Shown here piece after piece: positions 1-6,644 of a stretch of 20,266 bases of DNA. How positions within the stretch are numbered: position 1 is the first letter of the stretch; each line of letters begins with the position of its first letter. Below the pieces are notes generated by a model. That model was not told the origin of the DNA. It did not search any database and saw only the letters and a list, made by a program, of their open reading frames with translations. Source of the stretch: a virus; the IMG/VR virus record IMGVR_UViG_3300046002_005293, positions 1 to 20,266 of that record. One strand, given 5' to 3'. Position numbers and translations under genes: made by a program.

Positions 1-327
1 TACGTGGGTGGGGTGTACGATGCAAAGAATATGAAAATTGGCTCCGGGGTCGTGGTCCCAAATGGTTTTTACAAGATTGTAATCAACAATCAAACCAACG
101 AGATAGCCGGCTGGGCATTCCCGCACCTGGCTCCGTACCCCAATTTGGGCAACGACTTGACCAAGTTCCGTTTGCCGGTTACGCAGATTGAAGCAGCAGC
201 AGGTGTGCAATTTGCATTCCCTAATGCTGCGGTTGAGCTGCAGCCCGGTACCGAGTGGCCTGTGGACTTTGGCAAGTTAACCCAGGCCAAGCGTCAAAAA
301 TGCGGCGCCGCAGCGGTTGACAATTAA
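1..327 (+). CDS. DNA/RNA non-specific endonuclease (NUC1/EndoG-like), C-terminal part
   Basis: The reading frame is open from the first base, so the gene starts upstream of the window; only about 108 codons are visible. The visible part matches the C-terminal half of the NUC1 (PF01223) fold: a 'VGGVYD' strand, then 'IGSGVVVPNGFYKIV', which resembles the family's 'IGxGVxVPxxFYKxV' block. It continues with 'IAGWAFPH' and a late 'LPVTQIEAAAGVQFAFP' segment like the 'xVxxIExxTGxxFF' end of the family. The catalytic DRGH region would lie upstream and cannot be checked. Members are Mg-dependent nucleases cutting DNA and RNA; in a phage the likely role is host nucleic-acid breakdown (inference). The stop TAA lies inside the next promoter, whose -35 box is at 317-322. 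Confidence 0.75.
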   Translation, partial: YVGGVYDAKNMKIGSGVVVPNGFYKIVINNQTNEIAGWAFPHLAPYPNLGNDLTKFRLPVTQIEAAAGVQFAFPNAAVELQPGTEWPVDFGKLTQAKRQKCGAAAVDN

Positions 328-345
328 TTCATCCTGTGCTATACT
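317..345 (+). promoter_or_regulatory. sigma70-type promoter P1 (tandem with P2)
   Basis: TTGACA at 317-322 and TATACT at 340-345 with a 17-bp spacer and an extended -10 'TGC' just upstream. It overlaps the end of the nuclease gene. A 21-bp stretch (323-343) is repeated exactly at 399-419 in the second promoter. Confidence 0.8.
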
Positions 346-419
346 GGGCACTTGATCGAAGTTCTTCGGGGTAAGAGCCAAAAGTTCAGCGGTCGACCAT
401 TAATTCATCCTGTGCTATA
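323..419 (+). repeat. direct repeat 21 bp, two copies of a promoter spacer
   Basis: The same 21 bases occur at 323-343 and 399-419, 76 bp apart, each covering the spacer and start of the -10 box. The 55-bp segment between the copies contains a short CGAA/TTCG hairpin and no convincing gene. This looks like a tandem duplication of a promoter module. Confidence 0.85.
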
Positions 420-421
420 AT
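393..421 (+). promoter_or_regulatory. sigma70-type promoter P2, leaderless geometry
   Basis: -35 TCGACC (393-398, weak) and a perfect TATAAT (416-421), 17-bp spacer, extended -10 TGC. The expected transcription start, about 7 nt after the -10, falls on the ATG at 428, so the message would have essentially no leader. Confidence 0.75.
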
Positions 422-427
422 GGTTAC

Positions 428-757
428 ATGGTTAGAAAAAAGCGTTCAGATCGTACCCACATTGTGTATGCCTTAGTTTCGGGCAGCGACTTCTACATTG
501 GGGTCACTGCAAAGACTGAAACTACTGTGCAGAAGTCAGCGCAGACTCGTTTCAACAAGCACATCTATCGCTCACGTAGCGAGGACAAGAGCTGGCTGCT
601 GTACGAAGCTATGCGCAAACGGGGCACTGAAGCCTTTGCGGTTCTTGTGATCGACGTGCTGCGCGGCAAGGCCGCTGCTCATGCTGCCGAACGCGAGATG
701 ATTCGCGAGCTTGCACCCAACCTGAACACTGATGTGCGGGTGCGAGCAAACGGTTGA
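428..757 (+). CDS. GIY-YIG domain endonuclease-like protein
   Basis: 109 aa. The N-terminal 'VYA' (residues 13-15) and 'FYIG' (22-25) correspond to the two strands that name the GIY-YIG fold. R41 in 'RFNKHI' is placed like the catalytic arginine, and '[15 protein letters not shown]' (86-100) supplies the metal-binding glutamate and the asparagine. The length fits a stand-alone GIY-YIG domain with no extra DNA-binding region. Such proteins are single-strand nickases or cutters; homing, repair or host-DNA roles are all possible and cannot be told apart here. ATG 428 is the only sensible start, and no Shine-Dalgarno precedes it because the promoter -10 ends at 421. The stop TGA (755-757) is part of the next -35 box. 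Confidence 0.75.
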   Translation: MVRKKRSDRTHIVYALVSGSDFYIGVTAKTETTVQKSAQTRFNKHIYRSRSEDKSWLLYEAMRKRGTEAFAVLVIDVLRGKAAAHAAEREMIRELAPNLNTDVRVRANG

Positions 758-782
758 CTCGAAATGGCACTTGTGCTATAAT
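754..782 (+). promoter_or_regulatory. sigma70-type promoter P3
   Basis: TTGACT (754-759), TATAAT (777-782), 17-bp spacer, extended -10 TGC. The -35 contains the TGA stop of the GIY-YIG gene. It begins the 38-nt repeated promoter/5'UTR cassette. Confidence 0.85.
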
Positions 783-814
783 GTTTTTACTGTAGCAAAA
801 CGGAGCAAGAAATG
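777..814 (+). repeat. 38-nt promoter/5'UTR cassette, copy 1
   Basis: From the TATAAT box through 'ACTGTAGCAAAACGGAG' to the ATG, this leader is nearly identical at 777-814, 1493-1530 and 19331-19368 (one to three substitutions). It contains the GGAG ribosome-binding site 6 nt before the start codon. Confidence 0.9.
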
Positions 815-1459
815 ATGTATGCTAACTATCGCAAGCCTGTGCAGCGTCAAGCTAACCCTGAACAAGTCCCGGCAGTGGATGCACTGCGGGCCGTGCTGCC
901 TGCACTGGGCTACGGCGACGCCAAGTTCGCAAACGACCTGTTGGGCAACTTTGCGCAGTGGGGCCGGCTGAGTGAAAAACAATTGCACTGGGTCGAGACT
1001 CTGACTGCTCGTGGCCTTGCTCCCAAGCAGGCTCCTATTGCGCAGGTCACAGTGGATTTCAAGAACATTCAAGACATGTTCGACCTGGCTGGCAAGACGC
1101 TCAAGCGCATCAAGGTCAAGCTGCAAGCTGTAGGCGGCCAAGCTGTGGTGTTTAATCGTGCTGGCCCGATGAGCAAGTATGCCGGGCAAGTCATGATCAC
1201 AGACGGCTTGCCCTTTGGCGAGAACAAGTTCTTCGGGCGGATCGATGTTACAGGCGAGTTCTTTGCTACCCGTAACGCCACGCAAGAAGTGTGTGAGCTG
1301 GTGAAAGAGTTCAGCGAAGACCCAGCAGGCACTGCTGGCAAGTACGGCAGGCTCACAGGAGGTTGCAGTTTTTGCAATCATGGCTTGAAGGATGATCGTA
1401 GCACTCAAGTTGGCTACGGTCCGGTGTGTGCCAAGCGGTTTGGATTGGTTTGGGGCTAA
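812..1459 (+). CDS. DUF6011-like phage protein with C-terminal Cys cluster
   Basis: 215 aa. The C-terminus carries 'GCSFCNHGL' (C185, C188) and 'VGYGPVCAKRFG' (C206), the pattern of the DUF6011 zinc-ribbon-like domain. The mid region 'LSEKQLHWVETL' (53-64) is a motif I associate with phage and plasmid nucleic-acid proteins. No catalytic motif is seen; a nucleic-acid-binding role is inference. ATG 812 lies 6 nt after GGAG (802-805), the same spacing as in the two sister cassettes; a second ATG follows at 815. It is transcribed from P3 with about a 23-nt leader. Confidence 0.7.
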   Translation: MMYANYRKPVQRQANPEQVPAVDALRAVLPALGYGDAKFANDLLGNFAQWGRLSEKQLHWVETLTARGLAPKQAPIAQVTVDFKNIQDMFDLAGKTLKRIKVKLQAVGGQAVVFNRAGPMSKYAGQVMITDGLPFGENKFFGRIDVTGEFFATRNATQEVCELVKEFSEDPAGTAGKYGRLTGGCSFCNHGLKDDRSTQVGYGPVCAKRFGLVWG

Positions 1460-1469
1460 GGGATTACGG

Positions 1470-1498
1470 TTGACACGAAATTCAACTCGTGTTATAAT
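1470..1498 (+). promoter_or_regulatory. sigma70-type promoter P4
   Basis: Perfect TTGACA (1470-1475) and TATAAT (1493-1498), 17-bp spacer, extended -10 TGT. Confidence 0.88.
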
Positions 1499-1530
1499 GT
1501 TTTTACTGTAGCAAAACGGAGTACGAAATG
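1493..1530 (+). repeat. 38-nt promoter/5'UTR cassette, copy 2
   Basis: Same leader as 777-814 with two changes near the start codon (GTAC instead of GCAA). Confidence 0.9.
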
Positions 1531-1941
1531 GCTTATGTGACCCAAGCAACCAAAGCAGCAATTGCACCCAAGATCAAGGCTATCCTGAAAAAGTACGGTA
1601 TCAAGGGATCGCTCAGTGTTCGCACTCATTCCACTTTGACGCTGACTCTGAAGTCCGGAGCTATCGACTTCATCGGCAACGGCAACGAAACTTGCAGTCA
1701 GGATCCGTACCAATCTGCAAAAGATTTCAAGCCCAACACTTCGGGGTCCGAACAGGTTAACCCCTACCACTACGGTAGCCACTACAGCGGCCGGGCCAAG
1801 AAGTTCCTAGCAGAGGCCCTTGCTGCCATGAACACTGGAAATCACAACCGCAGTGATGCAATGACCGACTACTTTGATGTGGGCTGGTATGTTGACATCA
1901 ACATCGGCAAGTGGAACCAGCCCTACATTGTGCAAGCTTAA
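1528..1941 (+). CDS. LPD29-like conserved phage/plasmid protein
   Basis: 137 aa. It starts 'MAYVTQATKAAIAPKIK', has a 'SLSVRTHSTLTLTLKSG' strand pair and ends with 'YFDVGWYVDINIGKWNQP', which I recognise as the large polyvalent protein-associated domain 29 (PF18847) arrangement. In polyvalent proteins this domain is one module of long multi-domain products; here it stands alone, as is common in phages. Its biochemical role is not known. The start is set by the GGAG at 1518-1521 in the repeated leader. The next gene follows after 18 nt and probably shares the P4 transcript. Confidence 0.75.
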   Translation: MAYVTQATKAAIAPKIKAILKKYGIKGSLSVRTHSTLTLTLKSGAIDFIGNGNETCSQDPYQSAKDFKPNTSGSEQVNPYHYGSHYSGRAKKFLAEALAAMNTGNHNRSDAMTDYFDVGWYVDINIGKWNQPYIVQA

Positions 1942-1959
1942 TAATAAGAGAGTCCAGCA

Positions 1960-2490
1960 ATGCAAAACGAACTCGACAATCGACTTTTTGACAAGTATCC
2001 GAAGATTTTTCGTAATTCCCACGGATTTGAAATAGACAACGGCTGGTACAATATTGTTGATAAACTGTGCAACAACATTCAATCCCACATCGACTGGGGT
2101 CGGAAAACACGTACCCGAGCGTTGAGATTTAATCGAGCACTGAAGCGAGCCATTGCCGGAGATCGTACCAGCATCACTAATTTCTATTTTGACAAACGAG
2201 AAGTTCCAACTGATCACTGGATTGGTGACCGCATCAACCAACACATTCGGGATGAAGAGTACAGGGAAGTTCCCGAGATTGTTCAGCAAGTGGTGGCTGT
2301 CCAGGTAAAAGAAAAGTTTGGGACCCTAAGGTTCTACTACTCGGGTGGCGATGAGTTTGTAGCTGGCTTGGTTGCCATGGCAGAATCCATGTCCGGTGTC
2401 ACTTGCGAAAGGTGCGGCACTCCAGGCAGGCTGCACGGTAGGGGCTGGATCAAGACCTTGTGCGAACAGCATGCACCGGTTGACCAATAA
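1960..2490 (+). CDS. conserved phage protein with C-terminal zinc-finger-like motif
   Basis: 176 aa, no named family recalled. The core 'VAVQVKEKFGTLRFYYSGGD' (about residues 110-129) recurs in phage hypothetical proteins. It is followed by 'CERCG' and, near the end, 'LCEQH', giving a CxxC...CxxH set that could bind zinc. The N-terminal two thirds is rich in Arg/Lys and predicted helical. A purine-rich AAGAGAG precedes ATG 1960. The last codons overlap the next promoter's -35 (2480-2485). Function unknown. Confidence 0.65.
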   Translation: MQNELDNRLFDKYPKIFRNSHGFEIDNGWYNIVDKLCNNIQSHIDWGRKTRTRALRFNRALKRAIAGDRTSITNFYFDKREVPTDHWIGDRINQHIRDEEYREVPEIVQQVVAVQVKEKFGTLRFYYSGGDEFVAGLVAMAESMSGVTCERCGTPGRLHGRGWIKTLCEQHAPVDQ

Positions 2491-2508
2491 TTCCCGTTCT
2501 GCTATAAT
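2480..2508 (+). promoter_or_regulatory. sigma70-type promoter P5
   Basis: TTGACC (2480-2485), TATAAT (2503-2508), 17-bp spacer, extended -10 TGC. The -35 lies in the last codons of the preceding gene. Confidence 0.85.
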
Positions 2509-2540
2509 AGCTTTATACAGTTAGCAATTAGGAGCAAAAG

Positions 2541-2702
2541 ATGGAGATCGAAACATTGGCGATAGAAATTGCACAGCTTTCAAACGTGGATCTGGCCAAG
2601 TTGGCAGATGTGTTGATGGCGCAGTTTAACGCCCGTGCCGAAAAGTTGGCCTGGAACCTGCAAGTGAGCAGCACCGACCAAGCTCTGCGTGGAGGCATGT
2701 GA
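2541..2702 (+). CDS. small protein, unknown
   Basis: 53 aa, 'MEIETLAIEIAQLSNV...'. An ideal GGAG (2531-2534) sits 6 nt before ATG 2541, and promoter P5 starts transcription about 25 nt upstream, so it is well supported despite its size. The protein is acidic and helical with no recognised family. Its stop TGA (2700-2702) overlaps the GTG start of the next gene at 2699 (GTGA), implying translational coupling. Confidence 0.75.
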   Translation: MEIETLAIEIAQLSNVDLAKLADVLMAQFNARAEKLAWNLQVSSTDQALRGGM

Positions 2703-2908
2703 GCCAAGTTAGAATCTTAGATGGTGATCGAATCAACGAGTTTGAAATGCTCACCGTACTGGACTACATGCAGAACAAGTATCCCGCCCAGCACTACACC
2801 ATGTCGCCAGGGAATCAATGTGTTTGGGTTGCTTGGGGTAGCAGTGTGCCCATGAACTTCTACTTTGTGTTCCGTGAAGGACGCATTGCTGATATTCAAA
2901 TTGATTAA
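2699..2908 (+). CDS. small protein, unknown
   Basis: 69 aa from a GTG start that overlaps the previous stop by 4 nt. The sequence alternates strands and helices and is rich in aromatic residues ('CVWVAWGSSVPMNFYFVF'). No family recognised. Alternative ATG starts lie too far inside to be preferred given the GTGA coupling. Confidence 0.65.
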   Translation: MSQVRILDGDRINEFEMLTVLDYMQNKYPAQHYTMSPGNQCVWVAWGSSVPMNFYFVFREGRIADIQID

Positions 2909-2911
2909 CAG

Positions 2912-2940
2912 TTGACAACAAACGATCCCTAGTGTATAAT
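2912..2940 (+). promoter_or_regulatory. sigma70-type promoter P6
   Basis: Perfect TTGACA (2912-2917) and TATAAT (2935-2940), 17-bp spacer. Confidence 0.88.
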
Positions 2941-2967
2941 GCTGCTGAACAACAAGGAGAACGCGAG

Positions 2968-3114
2968 ATGAAGATCATTGTTAAGATTCCCCAGCTGCGC
3001 ACTCGAGCACATCGTGTGCTGTTTGACAAAGAGCTGCCGTTCCAACCGCGGCGCGAACAGTCGCGTAAGCAATACCAACGTCACCCTAAAAATCGTAATC
3101 AGGAGCTAGTATGA
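2968..3114 (+). CDS. small basic protein, unknown
   Basis: 48 aa, strongly basic C-terminal half ('RREQSRKQYQRHPKNRNQ'). ATG 2968 is chosen because AAGGAG (2954-2959) sits 8 nt upstream; the longer frame from 2932 would start inside the promoter -10 box and cannot be transcribed from P6. Positive charge suggests nucleic-acid binding (inference). Its TGA overlaps the next ATG (ATGA at 3111-3114). Confidence 0.65.
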   Translation: MKIIVKIPQLRTRAHRVLFDKELPFQPRREQSRKQYQRHPKNRNQELV

Positions 3115-3647
3115 ACACAGAACAAATCACCATTCGCGACTTTATGGAAGTTATCGAATACCGTATCACTGAAGGTAGCGAGTACGGTTGGGACTGCTTT
3201 GGCAACAAGGCATTCCGAATGGATCACTGGGCCGGCGAACAGCAAGACCCCAGCCTGAGCATTGTGTTTGACACTGCCACGCAGGTGGTGTATCAAATGG
3301 AAGCGCATGACTATGTTCATGCGCGAGCGTACCGCTGGACCAATCCTGATTGGCAAGGAGCATTTGATCGGGAAGGCCGTGCCCGTGCTGTTGATAATAA
3401 AGTAGCGTGGGACAATGTTCTATACATTGATCTAGATGTTGCCAGCGACATGCTGGAAAAGGGTGCCGCTATCTGTACAGGTGAAGACTATGACACTCGT
3501 GTTAGTATGCCAGTAGACTTTACAGACGAAGAACTGTTGAAGTATATGAAGTTGGCACACGAACGTGATATAACTTTTAATCAGTTCGTCGAAGAAGCAT
3601 TAGAAGCAGCCATTGCACGACACGCCGAGACCCGGGATCCGGAATGA
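3111..3647 (+). CDS. conserved phage protein with RHH/CopG-like C-terminal segment
   Basis: 178 aa. The N-terminal part (residues 1-75: 'ITIRDFMEVIEYRITEGSEY', 'SLSIVFDTATQVVYQMEAHDY') is a phage hypothetical-protein domain. The C-terminal part, 'VDFTDEELLKYMKLAHERD' then 'ITFNQFVEEALEAAI', has the strand-helix-helix pattern of ribbon-helix-helix-like accessory segments. It could be a DNA-binding or dimerisation module, but no function is proven. AGGAG (3101-3105) precedes the ATG. Coupled by ATGA on both sides (3111 and 3644). Confidence 0.65.
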   Translation: MNTEQITIRDFMEVIEYRITEGSEYGWDCFGNKAFRMDHWAGEQQDPSLSIVFDTATQVVYQMEAHDYVHARAYRWTNPDWQGAFDREGRARAVDNKVAWDNVLYIDLDVASDMLEKGAAICTGEDYDTRVSMPVDFTDEELLKYMKLAHERDITFNQFVEEALEAAIARHAETRDPE

Positions 3648-3856
3648 TTATCAAGGGACTGACACGGCGTCAAATAGAAATTGCTGACCAGTTGTGGGCT
3701 TGCGAAACGCTAGACGATGCCGATGAAGTTGTTGCCCGTAACGGGGCCGACGGTGTTGTGGTACATTCCCTTATGGTAGCCGAAGTGCTGGACTATACTG
3801 ATGTTGATCTAACTGAAGTAAAGACCTGGCTTAACGATACGTTTTGGTTGAACTAA
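3644..3856 (+). CDS. small acidic protein, unknown
   Basis: 70 aa, 'MIIKGLTRRQIEIADQLWAC...', rich in Asp/Glu and Val. It starts inside the preceding stop (ATGA) and ends one base before the next ATG, so all three belong to one coupled unit under P6. Helix-rich; no family recognised. Confidence 0.65.
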   Translation: MIIKGLTRRQIEIADQLWACETLDDADEVVARNGADGVVVHSLMVAEVLDYTDVDLTEVKTWLNDTFWLN

Positions 3857-3857
3857 G

Positions 3858-4319
3858 ATGAAAAAAATCTACTACGAAAAAGTCGGTAAACGGTACAAGC
3901 CTGTTACCGAGTACGACAGTGACCTCCTGGATAGTGTGCCAAAGGGCAATCATCTTGTCATGAGCTATCCCGGCGGTGTTAGTCGTAGGTACAATGTCAA
4001 TCCCGACTATGCTGCTATGATTGCTGCGGGCCGAGTGGCCGAAAATGCTATCTGCAAAGCTATCGGCAAGGCAAGTGAACTACGACCGCAGCGAACTCCT
4101 ATTACAGAAGGCCAGCGCAAGGCCTGGAATAAACTTGCCAAAGAGTTCGGTGATGAGCTTTGCACCCTGAGCGGGCTATGTATCCAAGACTGTGCAGAAG
4201 CAGGTGTCCAGGCCATGATCGACGAAGCCGAAAAGCTGATGCAGCACGAAGCAGTTCGTAAAGCATACGAGCAGTTCATGTTGGTGTGCGAGTTAACAAA
4301 GCAACAAGAACAAACGTAA
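3858..4319 (+). CDS. conserved phage hypothetical protein
   Basis: 153 aa. The N-terminus 'MKKIYYEKVGKRYKPVTEYD' followed by 'KGNHLVMSYPGGVSRRYNV' and 'AAMIAAGRVAENAI' is a combination I know from hypothetical proteins of large phages; no biochemical role is known. The C-terminal half is helical with three Cys. It is the last gene of the P6 unit; a tRNA begins 10 nt after its stop, so the tRNA may be cut out of this mRNA. Confidence 0.65.
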   Translation: MKKIYYEKVGKRYKPVTEYDSDLLDSVPKGNHLVMSYPGGVSRRYNVNPDYAAMIAAGRVAENAICKAIGKASELRPQRTPITEGQRKAWNKLAKEFGDELCTLSGLCIQDCAEAGVQAMIDEAEKLMQHEAVRKAYEQFMLVCELTKQQEQT

Positions 4320-4329
4320 ATATATTCAC

Positions 4330-4404
4330 GGGCCATTAATTCAATGGTTAGAATAGACGACTCATAATCGTTCAACGAGTGTTCGACTCACTCATGGCCT
4401 ACCA
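4330..4404 (+). tRNA. tRNA with CAU anticodon, probably tRNA-Ile2 (lysidine)
   Basis: Acceptor GGGCCAT/ATGGCCT, discriminator A, CCA encoded (4402-4404). Anticodon arm GACGA-CTCATAA-TCGTT; T-arm GAGTG-TTCGACT-CACTC. The anticodon stem resembles bacterial tRNA-Ile(CAU) (ACTCATAATCG context) more than elongator Met, and a separate Met tRNA exists at 13138. It would read AUA after host TilS modification. No own promoter; it lies between two protein genes. Confidence 0.85.
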
Positions 4405-4419
4405 TATTAATACTACACA

Positions 4420-4959
4420 ATGACCAATCCTGTACCAAGCACTAGCCCCGAGCATTATCATTTCGCAATTGAGAGTGCCCGTCGACGAAGCCAGGATGCT
4501 ACTGAGCCCGAAGCGGTGCAGTCTCATTTGCACACGGTGCAGTACTACGAGCAAGCAAGCAAGGAAAAAACAGTGCAAGAACAGGACCCAGAGTGGCGCG
4601 AGAATAATCTAGAGTATGACCTACGGTCCACTGACTGGATTCTGTACAAGGTACGGGCCAGTGAGGTGTATGCTCAAAATATCTATGCTGCATTGTGCAA
4701 CAATGACTTTCAGCGCAACGATGTTATGCCTATCCTTAAAAACGAAACATGGAGTTGCAGTTGGCGCCACGCAGGCGGAGTTGTGGCTGACATGATAGGC
4801 AAGGGTGACTACATGGATTGGTACTGCTCGGGCAGTAGGAGCGGTACAACTTTGCGTACCGAAGATTACATCACGGGCTATGTAAATGAAAGCACAGTTA
4901 CAGATGAAGTACTAGAAGACTTATTCAAGCTTGGTTGGATTGTTAGTTCACTTGACTAA
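4420..4959 (+). CDS. conserved T4-like phage hypothetical protein
   Basis: 179 aa. The C-terminal half carries 'AQNIYAALCNNDFQRNDVMP', 'WSCSWRHAGGVVADM' and 'GDYMDWYCSG', a block I recall from uncharacterised proteins of marine T4-like phages. The N-terminal 60 residues are hydrophilic and helical. No catalytic motif identified. ATG 4420 follows the tRNA by 15 nt without a Shine-Dalgarno; an ACTACACAAT motif precedes the start and recurs downstream of tRNA-Arg at about 13499-13508. Confidence 0.7.
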   Translation: MTNPVPSTSPEHYHFAIESARRRSQDATEPEAVQSHLHTVQYYEQASKEKTVQEQDPEWRENNLEYDLRSTDWILYKVRASEVYAQNIYAALCNNDFQRNDVMPILKNETWSCSWRHAGGVVADMIGKGDYMDWYCSGSRSGTTLRTEDYITGYVNESTVTDEVLEDLFKLGWIVSSLD

Positions 4960-4962
4960 CAT

Positions 4963-5172
4963 ATGACTACAGTTGTAGACTGTGAAAAAGTCTTTGCCCG
5001 AACATTTGACCAGCTTACAGTGTATCGCAGGCACTGCATGGCTGTGTGGTGCAGCGAGCGCATGACGCCGCTTGATCCGCAGGGCAAATATAACTGGTGG
5101 GTCGACGGCAATACCTTTCTCTTCCGCTGCGAGAAAGATCATATGCTGTTTGTGCTGGCCTGGTGTGACTAA
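4963..5172 (+). CDS. small Cys/Trp-rich protein, unknown
   Basis: 69 aa with four Cys and several Trp ('CMAVWCSERM', 'YNWWVDGNTFLFRCEKDHM'). It begins 3 nt after the previous stop. No family recognised. The Cys and His could bind a metal, but the spacing does not match a known finger. Confidence 0.55.
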   Translation: MTTVVDCEKVFARTFDQLTVYRRHCMAVWCSERMTPLDPQGKYNWWVDGNTFLFRCEKDHMLFVLAWCD

Positions 5173-5186
5173 CCTTACTAACTAAT

Positions 5187-6014
5187 ATGAAAACTATTGA
5201 ACTTGAGCATTTTAAAATTGATAGAAACCAACCGTTAACAGTTATAGCTGGGCCGTGTCAAATTGAAGACTTAACTCATGCCATGACTATTGCGTTGGAA
5301 GTAAAACGCATTTGCGAAGATTTGAATGTTCAGTTCATTTATAAAAGTAGTTTTGATAAAGCAAATAGAACCAGCGTTACTACCAGGCGTGGTGTTGGCA
5401 TGGAACAAGGGTTGGAGATTTTAAAAACAGTCTCCAACAAATTAGGTGTTCCTACTATTACCGACATACACGAATCATCACAAGCGGGTATTGTGGCAGA
5501 ATCAGTTAGTATGCTACAAATCCCTGCATTTTTATGCAGACAAACTGATTTACTTTTGGCTGCTGGCGCAACTGGCAAGCCCATCAATGTTAAAAAAGGA
5601 CAATTTTTAGCGCCCTGGGATATGAAAAACGTTGCAGAAAAAATTGCCTCAACCGGCAATGATAACATAATGTTATGCGAAAGAGGATACAGTCATGGAT
5701 ACAATAATCTTGTGGTTGATATGCGCAGTTTACCTATTATGGCAAGTACTGGTTATCCCGTTGTCTTTGACTGTACACATAGTGTCCAGCAACCCGGAGG
5801 ACTTGGTGACAAATCTGGGGGAGACAGAAAAATGGTTCCCTTTCTATCTAGAGCCGCGGTAGCAACTGGATGCGTGAGTGCAGTGTTTATCGAGACTCAT
5901 GAGAATCCCGATAAAGCTCCTAGCGATGGACCAAATATGATTCCATTACGAGACCTAAGAGTGCTGATAAGTCAGCTAAATTTTATTCATAATAGTGTTA
6001 GAAACTTTAACTAA
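5187..6014 (+). CDS. kdsA: 2-dehydro-3-deoxyphosphooctonate aldolase (KDO-8-P synthase)
   Basis: 275 aa, the usual full length. It condenses arabinose-5-phosphate and PEP to KDO-8-P, the first committed step of KDO synthesis for LPS inner core or KDO capsules; cytoplasmic. Motifs: 'VIAGPCQIE' (19-27), 'KSSFDKANR' (53-61), 'RQTDL' (118-122), 'NVKKGQF' (134-140), 'ERGYSHGYNNLVVDMR' (165-180), 'FDCTHSVQQPGG' (194-205), 'ETHENP' (236-241). C24, H198, E236 and D247 align with the metal ligands of the metal-dependent class (A. aeolicus C11, H185, E222, D233), so this is predicted to be the metal-dependent type rather than the Asn-containing E. coli type. The gene is clearly more AT-rich than the early genes upstream, suggesting separate acquisition. 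No Shine-Dalgarno is evident. No kdsB or kdsD is in view, so it would feed the host pathway. Confidence 0.95.
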   Translation: MKTIELEHFKIDRNQPLTVIAGPCQIEDLTHAMTIALEVKRICEDLNVQFIYKSSFDKANRTSVTTRRGVGMEQGLEILKTVSNKLGVPTITDIHESSQAGIVAESVSMLQIPAFLCRQTDLLLAAGATGKPINVKKGQFLAPWDMKNVAEKIASTGNDNIMLCERGYSHGYNNLVVDMRSLPIMASTGYPVVFDCTHSVQQPGGLGDKSGGDRKMVPFLSRAAVATGCVSAVFIETHENPDKAPSDGPNMIPLRDLRVLISQLNFIHNSVRNFN

Positions 6015-6050
6015 AGAACAACAACTTACAGCGTTTAGCCTCAAGTGGGC

Positions 6051-6079
6051 TTGACAAGCGGTGTGATATCAGTTATACT
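6051..6079 (+). promoter_or_regulatory. sigma70-type promoter P7
   Basis: TTGACA (6051-6056), TATACT (6074-6079), 17-bp spacer, located in the gap after kdsA. Confidence 0.8.
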
Positions 6080-6104
6080 TGTGAAAATTTATTAAGGACT
6101 CTGT

Positions 6105-6410
6105 ATGAGATGGCTCGATGGTTGGATGGAAGAACGATGCAGGAACGCATTAGTACTGGTGCAACTTGAGGATTCAAAAATGCGCAACAGGATGGGAATG
6201 CAGTCGAAGTCGTCTCATGACGATGTCGAAAGTGATGACGGACTTAACATTACCATCAGGAACGCAGTAGGTGGCAAAATTGTTACCTTTAGGCACTTCA
6301 ATCACAGGACTGATCGTATTACCAATACACTGTATGTGATCCCCGAGGAACTGGACTTTGAACGAGAACTAGGAAAAACAATCACGCTCGAATCCATGCG
6401 AATGTCATGA
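6105..6410 (+). CDS. conserved phage hypothetical protein
   Basis: 101 aa. AAGGA (6094-6098) sits 6 nt before ATG 6105, about 19 nt downstream of the P7 start. The C-terminal part 'GGKIVTFRHFNHRTDRITNT...YVIPEELDFERELGK' resembles small uncharacterised proteins of T4-like marine phages with a beta-rich core ending in 'ITLE'. Function unknown. Its stop overlaps the ATG of the next gene (ATGA, 6407-6410). Confidence 0.65.
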   Translation: MRWLDGWMEERCRNALVLVQLEDSKMRNRMGMQSKSSHDDVESDDGLNITIRNAVGGKIVTFRHFNHRTDRITNTLYVIPEELDFERELGKTITLESMRMS

Positions 6411-6583
6411 ACACTTTGATCACAACTATCGTTGCTCTTGCGGCAGCGGTCTCAATTATCTCGTTTGTTGCTTGTGACGAGATCAAGGTAGTTACGCCCC
6501 CGGTTGAAACTGATTCAACTCCGGGCAAACTGCAAGTAAATAATAACTCAATTCAGCCAAATTGTGTCAACTACACAGGCTGA
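6407..6583 (+). CDS. small putative lipoprotein
   Basis: 58 aa, coupled by ATGA to the gene before. The N-terminus is a short uncharged then hydrophobic stretch ('TTIVALAAAVSIISF') ending in 'FVAC' with Cys23, which fits a lipobox, although Phe at -3 is not the best residue. Asp24 follows the Cys; in enterobacteria Asp at +2 keeps lipoproteins in the inner membrane. The mature part is only about 36 residues, with a second Cys. Candidates for such phage proteins are superinfection exclusion or lysis accessory roles, but nothing here decides (inference). Confidence 0.65.
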   Translation: MNTLITTIVALAAAVSIISFVACDEIKVVTPPVETDSTPGKLQVNNNSIQPNCVNYTG

Positions 6584-6644
6584 TTTAGCGTTATATATAT
6601 GTAGGGATAAAAATTCCTACTCCAACCAAAAAGGAAACTTTAAC

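Noticed and set aside
352-420. Short TTG-started frame between the tandem promoters
   Set aside because: No ribosome-binding site, only 22 codons, and it ends inside the second promoter.
776-1567. Minus-strand frame of 263 codons opposite the DUF6011-like gene
   Set aside because: It runs antisense to a well-supported gene, across a promoter and the repeated leader, and shows no family features.
2932-2967. Upstream extension of the small basic gene to 2932
   Set aside because: This would place the start within the -10 box of P6; AAGGAG before 2968 fixes the real start.
6564-6644. GTG 6564 as start of the Ala-rich gene
   Set aside because: It overlaps the lipoprotein gene, has no ribosome site, and would bury the signal peptide that starts at 6645.
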